In this document: one piece after another, positions 20,987 to 28,865 of the stretch
Layout: every line of letters begins with the position of its first letter
Position numbering within the stretch: position 1 is the first letter of the stretch
NCBI RefSeq assembly: GCF_006494775.1
Contig: NZ_CP041146.1
Location: 434,001-498,000 of the forward strand
Reading direction: 5' to 3'
DNA length: 64,000 bases
From: Nocardioides humi
GTDB lineage: Bacteria; Actinomycetota; Actinomycetes; Propionibacteriales; Nocardioidaceae
Notes under the pieces: model-generated
Database searches by the model: none
What the model was told of the DNA's origin: nothing
The model's input: only the letters and a program-made list of their open reading frames with translations
Position numbers and translations under genes: made by a program

Positions 20987-21454
20987 ATGACCGACATCAA
21001 CCGCGTGCTGCGCAGTCACGACCTCACCCCCGGCGACGTCGCCCACCGCTCCGGCGTGGCTGTGTCCGCCCTCCACTACTACGAGCGGGAGGGCCTGATC
21101 ACCAGCGTCCGGACCGCCGGCAACCAGCGCCGCTACCACCGCGACGTGCTGCGCCGGGTCGCGTTCATCCGCGTCTCGCAGGGCGTCGGCGTCTCGCTCT
21201 CAGAGATCCGCGACGCCCTCGCCACGCTCCCCGAGGGCCGTACGCCGACCAAGGCGGACTGGACCCGTCTCTCCCGCACCTGGCGCCGCAGCCTCGAGGA
21301 GCGGATCGACCGGCTGGAGCGGCTGCGCGACACGCTCGACGACTGCATCGGCTGCGGCTGCCTGTCCCTGCGGTCGTGTGCGCTGGCGAATCCCGGCGAC
21401 GTGCTGCAGGAGTACGGCGACGGGCCGGTCCGGCTCGTCGGGCGCTCCCGGTAG
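20987..21454 (+). CDS. soxR: Redox-sensitive transcriptional activator SoxR
   Basis: MerR-family activator of 155 residues that senses redox-active compounds through a [2Fe-2S] cluster. The N-terminal winged helix reads [20 protein letters not shown], followed by a long dimerisation helix (about 95-118). The cluster motif has cysteines at 120, 123, 125 and 131 (CIGCGC, then CALANPGD), the pattern that defines SoxR. A -10-like TATGGT at 20973-20978 lies 8 nt before the ATG, so the transcript may be leaderless and lie under the SoxR box. Confidence 0.95.
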   Translation: MTDINRVLRSHDLTPGDVAHRSGVAVSALHYYEREGLITSVRTAGNQRRYHRDVLRRVAFIRVSQGVGVSLSEIRDALATLPEGRTPTKADWTRLSRTWRRSLEERIDRLERLRDTLDDCIGCGCLSLRSCALANPGDVLQEYGDGPVRLVGRSR

Positions 21455-21465
21455 CGGGCTTGCGG

Positions 21466-22056
21466 TCAGCGTCGCAGGCCGAGCGTGGCGACCAGGTCCT
21501 CGTGCAGCTCGAACCACACCCGGTGGCACGACGGACGGTCGGTCGCGGTGATCCATCGCGGATCGCCGGCCGCGGCGTCCAGCGCCGCCGCGAACCGCCG
21601 GTGGTAGCCGCCGAACCGGTCGAGGTGCCGGACGAGCGCGGCCTCCATGCCGGCCAGGAAGGCGGCCGCGCTCCGCAGCTCGGCCAGGATCTCGTCGAGA
21701 TCGGCCGGCGCGGAGGCGATGCCCAGCTCGGCGAGCTGCCAGGCGGTGCAGGCCGCGGCGACCCGGTCGTTCCAGGCCAGGAACGCGGCGTGGGCCGCGG
21801 TCACCGCGGACCCCGCACCCGCCGCGTCCAGCTCCTCGGCGAGCAGCGCCTCGCCGCGGCGGCGGCCCTCCTCGGTCAGCGACCACCCGCCGTCGCCGCC
21901 GAAGGACGACCAGGCGACCCAGCCCCGCGCCTGCAGGTCCAGCAGGTGCTCCTCGGCCTCGTCGGCCGGCAGCTGCGCGCGTCCCGCGACGGACGGCGCG
22001 TCGGCGTACCCCAGGGTGCGGACCGCATGGAGCACGCGCAGGAACGGCGCCGTCAC
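21466..22056 (-). CDS. Winged-helix protein linked to the PEP-synthase-like gene
   Basis: A 196-residue protein I cannot name. The first ~75 residues look like a winged-helix DNA-binding domain (LRVLHAVRTLGYADAPSVAG, then DLQARGWVAW and a wing with GGWSLTEEGRRRGEALL). The remainder is helical, with AAFLAWNDRVAAACTAWQL and a stretch around HLDRFGGYHRRFAAALDAAA. The start is GTG at 22056, overlapping the upstream PEP-synthase-like stop as GTGA, so the two are translated together. Either a regulator or a substrate-binding partner is possible. Confidence 0.7.
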   Translation of the reverse strand: MTAPFLRVLHAVRTLGYADAPSVAGRAQLPADEAEEHLLDLQARGWVAWSSFGGDGGWSLTEEGRRRGEALLAEELDAAGAGSAVTAAHAAFLAWNDRVAAACTAWQLAELGIASAPADLDEILAELRSAAAFLAGMEAALVRHLDRFGGYHRRFAAALDAAAGDPRWITATDRPSCHRVWFELHEDLVATLGLRR

Positions 22057-23129
22057 CGGGGCCCTCGCTTCGCGCGACGGACGGTGCCGTGCGTTCCGTC
22101 GACGTGCACCTGCTCGCCATCGGCGACAGCCGCGAGCACGTCGGTCGCGCCGGTGACCGCGGGGATGCCGAGCTCGCGCGCCACGATCGCCGCGTGCGCG
22201 AGCAGGCCACCGTGCTCGGTGACCACGGCCGCCGCCCGGGCGAGCAGCGGCAGCCAGGCGGGCGACGTCGAGCGGCAGACCAGGACCTCGTCCGCGCGGA
22301 AGTCGGCGTGGGCGTCGAGGTCGGCCACCACGCGCGCCGTCCCCTCGACGGTGCCAGGACTCGCCGGGACGCCCGTGGCCAGCAGGTCCCCGTCGGTGGC
22401 AGCGGCGACGACAGGTGACCGGGGCACCAGGGCGGTGACGGGCCGGCTCTGCAGCAGCCAGAGCCGGTCGCAGGCCAGTGCCCACTCGACGTCCTGAGGA
22501 CCGCCCGCGAGGTCGCCGACGCGCTGGACGGCGTCCACGACCCGTCGTACCTGGTCGAGGGCGAGCAGCGCCGGTCCGTCGCTCTCGCGGGCGGTGCCGG
22601 CCGCGGTGCGCCGCCACCGCTCGGGCGTCACGGCGCCGTCGACCAGGCGGTCGCCACGGCCGGCCACGGCCTCCAGCACGATCTCCTCGGCGCCGGACAC
22701 CGGGTCACAGCCGAAGGCGACGCCGGCGACCTCCGGCTCCACCAGCCGCTGGACGATGACCGGCACGACGCCGGTGGTCGACACGCCCAGCGCGGCGGCG
22801 TACACGCGCGCCGGTGCCGTCGCGGCCGAGCCCGCCACCCTGCGCACCGCCGCGACCACCTCCGCCACGCACCGCGGGCCGAGCTCGGTGCGGAACAGTC
22901 CGGCGTACGACGCGGTCGCGCCGTCCTCGTCCGGCGAGGAGGAGCGCACGGCGAACGGCCCCGGACCGAGCGCCGGCAGCCGTCGCTCGAGGTCGTCCTC
23001 CCAGCCGGGCGTCCCGGCGTCGGGCAGCACGATCCCGTCGGGGACGGCGAAGCCCCACTCGACGAGTGCGCGCAGGCCGCGCGCCTTGGCGCCGCAGCGG
23101 TCGTCGGCGTCCGCCAGCGGGAGCCACAC
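22053..23129 (-). CDS. Minimal PEP-synthase-like phosphotransferase (ATP-grasp plus swivelling His domain)
   Basis: A 358-residue protein with two parts of the PEP synthase/PPDK fold joined directly. The ATP-grasp domain (about 1-240) has AVRSSSPDEDGATASYAGLF, VPVIVQRLVEPEVAGVAF and a closing LWLLQSRPVTAL. The mobile phosphohistidine domain (about 250-345) has the catalytic His in TEHGGLLAHAAIVARELGIP. PEP synthase and rifampicin phosphotransferase are about 800-870 residues because they carry a further substrate domain; that domain is absent here. It sits between two HTH-type genes in one operon, 3 nt after the first. The acceptor substrate is unknown. Confidence 0.82.
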   Translation of the reverse strand: MWLPLADADDRCGAKARGLRALVEWGFAVPDGIVLPDAGTPGWEDDLERRLPALGPGPFAVRSSSPDEDGATASYAGLFRTELGPRCVAEVVAAVRRVAGSAATAPARVYAAALGVSTTGVVPVIVQRLVEPEVAGVAFGCDPVSGAEEIVLEAVAGRGDRLVDGAVTPERWRRTAAGTARESDGPALLALDQVRRVVDAVQRVGDLAGGPQDVEWALACDRLWLLQSRPVTALVPRSPVVAAATDGDLLATGVPASPGTVEGTARVVADLDAHADFRADEVLVCRSTSPAWLPLLARAAAVVTEHGGLLAHAAIVARELGIPAVTGATDVLAAVADGEQVHVDGTHGTVRRAKRGPR

Positions 23130-23132
23130 GGC

Positions 23133-23495
23133 TCAGCGCCCGCCGTCGAGGCGGTCGAGCACGCGGCTCATCCGCTGCTGCGCGGCCTGCCCGGACCCGA
23201 GGCCGAGCGCGGCCGCGAGCTGCTGGAAGGTCAGCCCGGCGGCGCGGGCGGCGAAGAGGAGCGCCGCCTCCGTCTGGTCGAGCTCGGCCCGCGCCGCGTC
23301 GAGGAGCCCGAGCCCCGCGACGAGGAGCGCGGGGTCGGCCTCGGCGTCGGCGGCCCGCCACGCGGCGTACCGGACGAGGTCGACGTCGGACGACGGCGCG
23401 GCGCCCTGCCAGGGCCGTGGGTCGAGCCGGTCGGCGCCCGCCTCGCGCAGGACGGAGCGCCGGGCGTCGAGGTCGGCGGCGTGCAGCTGGTTCAT
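23133..23495 (-). CDS. Small helix-turn-helix protein
   Basis: A 120-residue protein with a C-terminal HTH in which LTFQQLAAALGLGSGQAAQQ would be the recognition region, preceded by a helical segment around LDQTEAALLFAARAAG. It resembles a widespread actinobacterial type of small DNA-binding protein. It is the first gene of the three-gene operon, with a 31-bp near-perfect palindrome 17 bp upstream of its ATG that could be its own operator. Confidence 0.75.
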   Translation of the reverse strand: MNQLHAADLDARRSVLREAGADRLDPRPWQGAAPSSDVDLVRYAAWRAADAEADPALLVAGLGLLDAARAELDQTEAALLFAARAAGLTFQQLAAALGLGSGQAAQQRMSRVLDRLDGGR

Positions 23496-23511
23496 CGACC
23501 CAGCCCAGCGT

Positions 23512-23542
23512 ATCAACGGATCGTTGTCAACAATCCGTTGAT
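23512..23542. promoter_or_regulatory. 31-bp near-perfect palindrome upstream of the HTH operon
   Basis: Left arm ATCAACGGATCGTTG and right arm CAACAATCCGTTGAT around a single T, with one mismatch in 15 pairs. It lies between the lysA stop and the HTH gene and contains a TTGACA hexamer on the minus strand. There is no T-run, so an operator is more likely than a terminator. Confidence 0.65.
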
Positions 23543-23551
23543 TTCTGGAGC

Positions 23552-24952
23552 CTAGCCGAGGTCGGTGGCGAGCAGGTCGTCGACGGTCTCCCGCCGGACG
23601 ACCACCCGTGCCGCGCCGTCCTTGACCGCGACGACGGGCGGGCGGAGGGCGTGGTTGTAGTTGGAGGCCATCGAGCGGCCGTAGGCGCCGGTGGCCGGGA
23701 CCGCGACCAGGTCGCCGGGGGCGATGTCGCCGGGGAGGAACTCGTCCTTGACCACGATGTCGCCGGACTCGCAGTGCTTGCCGACGACCCGAGCGAGCAC
23801 CGGCGCCGCCGCCGACGCGCGGGAGGCCAGCGTGCACGAGTAGTCGGCGTCGTACAGGGCCGTGCGGAGGTTGTCGCTCATGCCGCCGTCGACCGAGACA
23901 TAGGTGCGGGTGGCGCCGCCGTCGAGAGCGACCTCCTTGACGGTGCCGACGGTGTAGACCGTGCACATGGCCGGGCCGACGATGGCGCGACCGGGCTCGA
24001 TCGACAGATGCGGTACGTCGACGCCGAGCGCCGCGCACTCCCCCGTCACGATCCGGGTGATCTCCTCGGCCAGGGTCGCGGGAGCGGCCGGGTCGTCCTG
24101 GGTGGTGTAGGCGATGCCGAAGCCGCCGCCGAGGTCGAGCTCGGGCAGGACCGCGCCCCGCTCGGTGGCGATCCGGGCGTGCAGGGCGAGCACCCGGCGG
24201 GCGGCGACCTCCCAGCCCGAGGTGTCGAAGATCTGCGAGCCGATGTGGCTGTGCAGGCCGCGCAGCTCGAGGCTGGTCTCGGCGAGGACCCGCGAGGCGG
24301 CCTCGAAGGCGTCGCCCGAGGAGATCGAGAAGCCGAACTTCTGGTCCTCGTGCGCGGTCGCGATGAACTCGTGGGTGTGGGCCTCGACCCCGGCGGTGAC
24401 CCGGACCATGACCGCCTGGGTCACGCCGAGCTGGCGGGCGACGTCGGCGACCCGCTCGATCTCGTGGAACGAGTCCACGATGATCCGGCCGACCCCGGCG
24501 TCGACGGCCCGCCGCAGCTCCATCGCGGTCTTGTTGTTGCCGTGGTACCCGATCCGCGCGGGGTCGGTCCCGGCCCGCAGCGCGACGGTCAGCTCGCCGT
24601 CGCTGCACACGTCGAGGCAGAGCCCCTCCTCGGCCACCCACCGGGCGACCGCCGTACAGAGGAAGGCCTTGCCCGCGTAGTAGACGTCCCAGTGCACGTC
24701 TTCTCGGCGAGCGAAGCCGTCACGGAACGCCCGGGCCCGCGCGCGGAAGTCGTCCTCGTCGAGGAGGTACGCCGGCGTGTTGACGTTCGCGACCAGGTCC
24801 GGGACCGCCAGCCCGCCGACGTGCAGCACGCCGTCGTCGTCCTTGCGGGCCGACGACGACCACAGCGCCGGCACGAGGGCGTTGACGTCCGCGGGCTCAC
24901 GCAGCCAGACGGGCGAGGTGCCGGCGTAGTCGCCGGGTGGGACGCGTCCCAT
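23552..24952 (-). CDS. lysA: Diaminopimelate decarboxylase
   Basis: PLP enzyme for the last step of lysine synthesis, converting meso-diaminopimelate to lysine. It has 466 residues. The PLP lysine is K95 in YYAGKAFLCT. HSHIGSQIFD and LDLGGGFGIAY are fold III signatures, and the second active-site motif is CESGD near residue 395. The ATG overlaps the argS stop (TGATG). The order argS-lysA is as in mycobacteria, but hom no longer follows directly. Confidence 0.96.
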   Translation of the reverse strand: MGRVPPGDYAGTSPVWLREPADVNALVPALWSSSARKDDDGVLHVGGLAVPDLVANVNTPAYLLDEDDFRARARAFRDGFARREDVHWDVYYAGKAFLCTAVARWVAEEGLCLDVCSDGELTVALRAGTDPARIGYHGNNKTAMELRRAVDAGVGRIIVDSFHEIERVADVARQLGVTQAVMVRVTAGVEAHTHEFIATAHEDQKFGFSISSGDAFEAASRVLAETSLELRGLHSHIGSQIFDTSGWEVAARRVLALHARIATERGAVLPELDLGGGFGIAYTTQDDPAAPATLAEEITRIVTGECAALGVDVPHLSIEPGRAIVGPAMCTVYTVGTVKEVALDGGATRTYVSVDGGMSDNLRTALYDADYSCTLASRASAAAPVLARVVGKHCESGDIVVKDEFLPGDIAPGDLVAVPATGAYGRSMASNYNHALRPPVVAVKDGAARVVVRRETVDDLLATDLG

Positions 24953-26627
24953 CACATCCGCTCCGGCGCGGAGACCCCGAGCAGGTCGAGGCCGTTGGCG
25001 ATCACCGTCTGCGTCGCGACGACGAGCACCAGGCGCGCCAGGTTGGCCGCGCCGACCGGCTCGTCGCCCTGCGGCAGCATCCGGCACTCCTTGGTGTCGT
25101 ACCACTTGTTGAAGACCGAGGCGGTGTCCTCGAGGTAGCGGGCGATCCGGTGCGGCTCGCGCAGCTCGGCGGCGCTGGCGACGACGCGCGGGTACTCCGC
25201 GAGCGCCCGGAGCAGCTCCCCGTCGCGCTCGTGGGCGAGCAGGCCCGGGTCGAACCCGGTCTCGAGGTCGGGGAGGACCATGCCGAGATCGGTCGCGTTG
25301 CGGATCATCGCGCAGGTGCGGGCGTGGGCGTACTGGACGTAGTAGACCGGGTTGTCGTTGGACGCCTTGGTGATCTCGGCGACGTCGAGGGTCAGCGGCG
25401 AGTCGGCCGGGTAGCGCGCCAGGGAGTAGCGCAGCGCGTCGACGCCGATCTCCTCCGCGAGCTCGTTGAGCGTGACGATCGTGCCCGCCCGCTTCGACAG
25501 CTTGAGCTCCTGGCCGTCGCGCAGGATCTTCACGAGCTGGCCGATCATCACGTCGAGGGTCCGGTCCGGGTCGTCGCCGACGCACGCCGCCATGGCGCGC
25601 AACCGGCCGACGTACCCGTGGTGGTCGGCGCCGAGGAGGTAGATGCAGTGCTCGAAGCCCCGGGCCCGCTTGTCGAGGTAGTAGGCGGTGTCGGAGGCGA
25701 AGTAGGTCAGCTCGCCGTCGGACTTGATGAGCACGCGGTCCTTGTCGTCGCCGAAGTCGGTGGTGCGCATCCACAGCGCGCCGTCCTGCTCGTAGACGTG
25801 GCCGAGCTCCTTGAGCCTGGCGAGGGTCTCGGGCACCGAGCCCGACTCGTGCAGCGACAGCTCGGAGAACCACACGTCGAAGTGGGTGTGGAAGCTCTCG
25901 AGCTGGTCCTGCTGCTCCTCGAGCTGCAGCTCGTAGCCCTTGGCCCGTACGGCGGCGCGCCGCTCCTCTCCCTCGAGCTGGAAGATGCCGGGGCTGGCCG
26001 CCTCGACGGCCTTCGCGAGGTCGTCGATGTACGCGCCGGCGTACCCGTCCTCGGGCTTGGGCTCCCCGAGCGCCGCGGCGATGATCGAGTCGGCGAAGTG
26101 GTTCATCTGCACGCCGCGGTCGTTGATGTAGAACTCCCGCGTCACGTCGGCGCCCGCCGCCGCCAGCACCCGCCCGATCGCGTCGCCGAGCACCGCCCAC
26201 CGGGTGTGGCCGAGGTGCAGCGGGCCGGTCGGGTTGGCGGAGATGAACTCCACGTCGATCTTCTGGCCCCCAGGGTCTCGGTGCGGCCGTACGCCTTGCC
26301 CGCCGCCACGATCTCCGCGGCGACCTTGCCCTGGGCGCCCGCCTCGACACTGATGTTGAGGAAGCCCGGGCCGGCCACCTCGACGTCGGAGATCCCGTCG
26401 GCATCCTTCAGCCGGGCCGCCAGCAGCTCGCCGAGCGCCCGAGGGTTGGTGCCCGCCTTCTTCGCCAGCTGCAGCGCGACATTGGTCGCGTAGTCGCCAT
26501 GCCCCTTCTGCCGCGGTCGCTCCACCGTCACCTCGCTCGGCACGCCGTCGGGCAGGGCGATCTCGCCCTGGTCGACGAGCGTCGCAAGGGCGTCGACGAT
26601 CGTGGTGGAGAGCTGCGCTGGAGTCAC
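24952..26627 (-). CDS. argS: Arginyl-tRNA synthetase (internal frameshift)
   Basis: Class I aminoacyl-tRNA synthetase charging tRNA-Arg. The N-terminal additional domain runs from VTPAQLSTTIVDAL to AYGRTETLG, in the frame of the GTG at 26627. After about residue 119 the protein continues in another frame as GQKIDVEFISANPTGPLHLG, with HLGH (HIGH motif) and later LSKRAG (KMSKS position). The break falls in the C5 run at 26267-26271; six C would restore one frame of about 558 residues. The gene should be essential, so a consensus error is more likely than real loss. A tRNA-Arg gene lies 83 nt upstream, divergent. Confidence 0.9.
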
Positions 26628-26710
26628 CCGCCCAGGGTATCGGCGGGTGCCGGTTTCCTTCGCGGGAGTATCCCCCGGTAGTGTTCGGCATCGCGCCTCC
26701 CGGGGCGCAG

Positions 26711-26783
26711 GCCTCCGTAGCTCAGGGGATAGAGCACTGGTTTCCGGTACCAGGTGTCGCAGGTTCGAATCCTGCCGGAGGCG
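26711..26783 (+). tRNA. tRNA-Arg (anticodon CCG)
   Basis: A 73-nt cloverleaf. The acceptor stem pairs GCCTCCG (26711-26717) with CGGAGGC (26776-26782). The D arm has GCTC/GAGC, the anticodon stem is CTGGT/ACCAG around loop TTCCGGT, and the T arm is GCAGG-TTCGAAT-CCTGC. The anticodon CCG reads CGG. CCA is not encoded. It is adjacent to and divergent from argS, the enzyme that charges it. Confidence 0.95.
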
Positions 26784-26811
26784 CCCATCCGCGCAAGGAG
26801 CGGAACGGCCC

Positions 26812-27126
26812 ATGGCATCGGCGATCAGGTCCGCGGCCCTGCCGGAGGGAACGACCGCAGCCACCCTCGACGCGATCGCCGGCGCACGCCTCCCCGGCGC
26901 TCGCACTCGGCCTGACCCTGGGGATCCTCGGCGCCCTCGTCGCGGCCAGCGATGAGGCCCGCTGGCACTGGTGGCTGGCACCCCTCGCGGGACTGCTCGT
27001 GTTCGGAGGCATCGGCGTGTGGCAGGCGCGCACGCGCGAGGACGACCGCGAGGACGACGAGGTGCGCCTGGGCGAAGCGGCGCTCGCCGCGCTGGTCCGC
27101 AGGATCCGGGCGGAGACACCCCATAG
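26812..27126 (+). pseudogene. Possible small membrane protein with disrupted frame
   Basis: An ATG at 26812 with AAGGAG 11 nt upstream opens a frame beginning MASAIRSAALPEGTTAATLD. About 27 codons later the membrane-protein-like sequence is in another frame: two hydrophobic helices, around GLTLGILGALVAA and WWLAPLAGLLVFGGIGVW, then a charged tail (ARTREDDREDDE). That frame would close at a TAG (27124) only if one C were added to the C4 run at 27119-27122. Reading it as one gene needs at least two frame changes. It may be a real small gene damaged by sequencing error, or a remnant. Confidence 0.4.
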
Positions 27127-27141
27127 CGGCGCAGCTACGGC

Positions 27142-27732
27142 TCAGCCGCAGGCGACCGCGATCTCGAACTTCTTGGTGATCATCCCGGTCGGGTTCTTGG
27201 TGTCGATGCCCACGGCCTCACCGGTGATCCGGTACCGGTCGCCGTCCACCTCGACCGCGGCCGATCCGACGCTGACCCCTCCGGTCGAGGCGACCGACAG
27301 GACGACACTGTCGACGACGACGGAGAGCGACTCGACGGACGGCCGGTCCTCGTCGGTCATCACGACGCCGAGCGCCTCCTGCCCGTCGATGGCGGCACTC
27401 GACACGATGATCTTCCCGTTCTGCTTGGCACAGCTGACGGCCTTGAGGTCGATGCCGCCGAGGGCCTTCCCGTCGATCTTGACCTCGGTCTTCCCTCCGA
27501 TGCTGACGGTCCCGCCGTCGTCGGAGCCGTCGTCGGAGCCGTCGTCGGAGCCGTCGGCGCCCTCGTCAGAGCCGTCCTCGCCCTCGGGCGACGCCTCGCC
27601 GACCGGAGCGTCCTCGCTCACGTCGGCACTGGTGCCGGAGCTCGACGGCGACTCGTCGTCCGTACAGGCAGCGAGGGCGCCCGTCAGGGCGAGCATCGCC
27701 GCCGTCACGCTCAGCGTCCGCTTGATCCTCAT
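27142..27732 (-). CDS. LpqH-like (19-kDa antigen family) lipoprotein
   Basis: Exported lipoprotein of 196 residues. The signal peptide has the lipobox LTGALAAC with the lipidated Cys at residue 23. An Asp/Ser/Gly-rich disordered linker (about 25-75, with repeated DDGS units) leads to a beta-rich domain ending VGIDTKNPTGMITKKFEIAV then ACG, very like the C-terminus of mycobacterial LpqH. Two cysteines (in AVSCAKQ and VACG) may form the family disulfide. The ATG at 27732 is chosen over 27765 because GAGAAGGA precedes it. Function in this family is surface exposed and poorly defined. Confidence 0.8.
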   Translation of the reverse strand: MRIKRTLSVTAAMLALTGALAACTDDESPSSSGTSADVSEDAPVGEASPEGEDGSDEGADGSDDGSDDGSDDGGTVSIGGKTEVKIDGKALGGIDLKAVSCAKQNGKIIVSSAAIDGQEALGVVMTDEDRPSVESLSVVVDSVVLSVASTGGVSVGSAAVEVDGDRYRITGEAVGIDTKNPTGMITKKFEIAVACG

Positions 27733-27761
27733 CAGGATGGTCCTTCTCATCTCGAGCCGGC

Positions 27762-28229
27762 TCATGGCTCCGGCTCAGGCTCGGGGGCAGGCTCTGGCTC
27801 GGCGAGCTCCGCGGGCGTCCCCTGCGGGCCGGTCCCGGGCGCGTCCAGGGTCGGCCAGCGGTTCGCCGCAGGGTCGGGCAACGGCGCCGGCGGCGCGGGC
27901 GGTGCCGCCGCGGCACGCGGACCGCGCTGGACGGCCTGCCAGGCCATCGACTCGATCGCGGCCCACGGGGCATCGGCGGGGAGGGCCTCGCGCGCCTCGT
28001 CGATCGCCCACATCGGCAGTTGCTGCGTGGCCTGCTGGGGGTACGGCGGCATCGCGGGGTGCGGGCTGGGCGGAAGCACCACCGTCGTCGATGCCGCCGC
28101 CGCTGCCGATCCGTGGCCGCCGATCGGCACCGTCGGCGCGGCCGCCCAGAGAATGAGGTGGACCGGAAGCCACAGCCCACACGTGAGCACGTCGAGGATG
28201 ATGTGGATTCCGTGGTTGAAGACCTTCAA
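27762..28229 (-). CDS. Small membrane protein with proline-rich tail
   Basis: A 155-residue protein. The first 30 residues, [20 protein letters not shown] followed by PVHLILW, form a single hydrophobic segment of a type common in small actinobacterial membrane proteins. The rest is Pro/Ala-rich and ends in a (PE)n tail. The start is TTG at 28229, with AGGAGGG about 4 nt upstream; a longer frame upstream has no such signal. Function unknown. It precedes the LpqH-like gene by 29 nt. Confidence 0.65.
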   Translation of the reverse strand: MKVFNHGIHIILDVLTCGLWLPVHLILWAAAPTVPIGGHGSAAAAASTTVVLPPSPHPAMPPYPQQATQQLPMWAIDEAREALPADAPWAAIESMAWQAVQRGPRAAAAPPAPPAPLPDPAANRWPTLDAPGTGPQGTPAELAEPEPAPEPEPEP

Positions 28230-28357
28230 TGTCCCTCCTGGGCGTCGCGGCCGCCGACGCAGCCGGAGAAACCATACAAGTATGGGTCTCCGCGCGTGGC
28301 CGTTTCGCGCGGACACCTCGGCGGCGACGCCACGCGCCCCGTCACTACGATGTCCGG

Positions 28358-28861
28358 GTGCCCGAGCACGACAGCAGCGACAGCGGCGGCCCGACCGGCC
28401 GGACCACCGGCACCGTCGTCACCATCCACACCGACGGCGCCTGCCTGGGCAACCCGGGACCGGGCGGGTGGGGCGCGGTGCTGCGCTACGGCGAGCACAC
28501 CCTCGAGCTGTACGGCGGCGAGCCGGCCACGACCAACAACCGGATGGAGCTGATGGCGGCCATCCGAGCGCTCGAGACGCTGACCCGGCACTCAGCCGTG
28601 GACCTGCACACCGACAGCAGCTACGTGCGCAACGGGATCATGTCGTGGGTCGCGAAGTGGAAGGCCAACGGCTGGCGCACGGCCGCCAAGGCGGCGGTCA
28701 AGAACGACGACCTGTGGCGCCGGCTCGACGTGGCCGCGGCGGCGCACGACGTCACCTGGCACTGGGTCAAGGGCCACGCCGGCGACCCGGGCAACGAGCG
28801 CGCCGACGCGCTCGCCGGACAGGGCGCCCGCGAGGCCCGCGACGGCGCTCCCGCGACCTGA
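28358..28861 (+). CDS. rnhA: Ribonuclease HI
   Basis: Degrades RNA in RNA:DNA hybrids using two metal ions. It has 167 residues. The catalytic DEDD set is D26 ([20 protein letters not shown]), E64 ([10 protein letters not shown]), D86 (HTDSSYV) and D150 (GNERAD), with H140 in WVKGHAGD. The GTG at 28358 is used because TACGAT (28346-28351) lies 6 nt upstream without a Shine-Dalgarno site, as for a leaderless mRNA. The open frame extends upstream to 28229 but that part is not family-like. Confidence 0.93.
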   Translation: MPEHDSSDSGGPTGRTTGTVVTIHTDGACLGNPGPGGWGAVLRYGEHTLELYGGEPATTNNRMELMAAIRALETLTRHSAVDLHTDSSYVRNGIMSWVAKWKANGWRTAAKAAVKNDDLWRRLDVAAAAHDVTWHWVKGHAGDPGNERADALAGQGAREARDGAPAT

Positions 28862-28865
28862 CCCC

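Noticed and set aside
26700..26800. tRNA-Arg as an integration site for a mobile element
   Set aside because: No integrase, no repeated 3' tRNA end and no phage or conjugation gene nearby.
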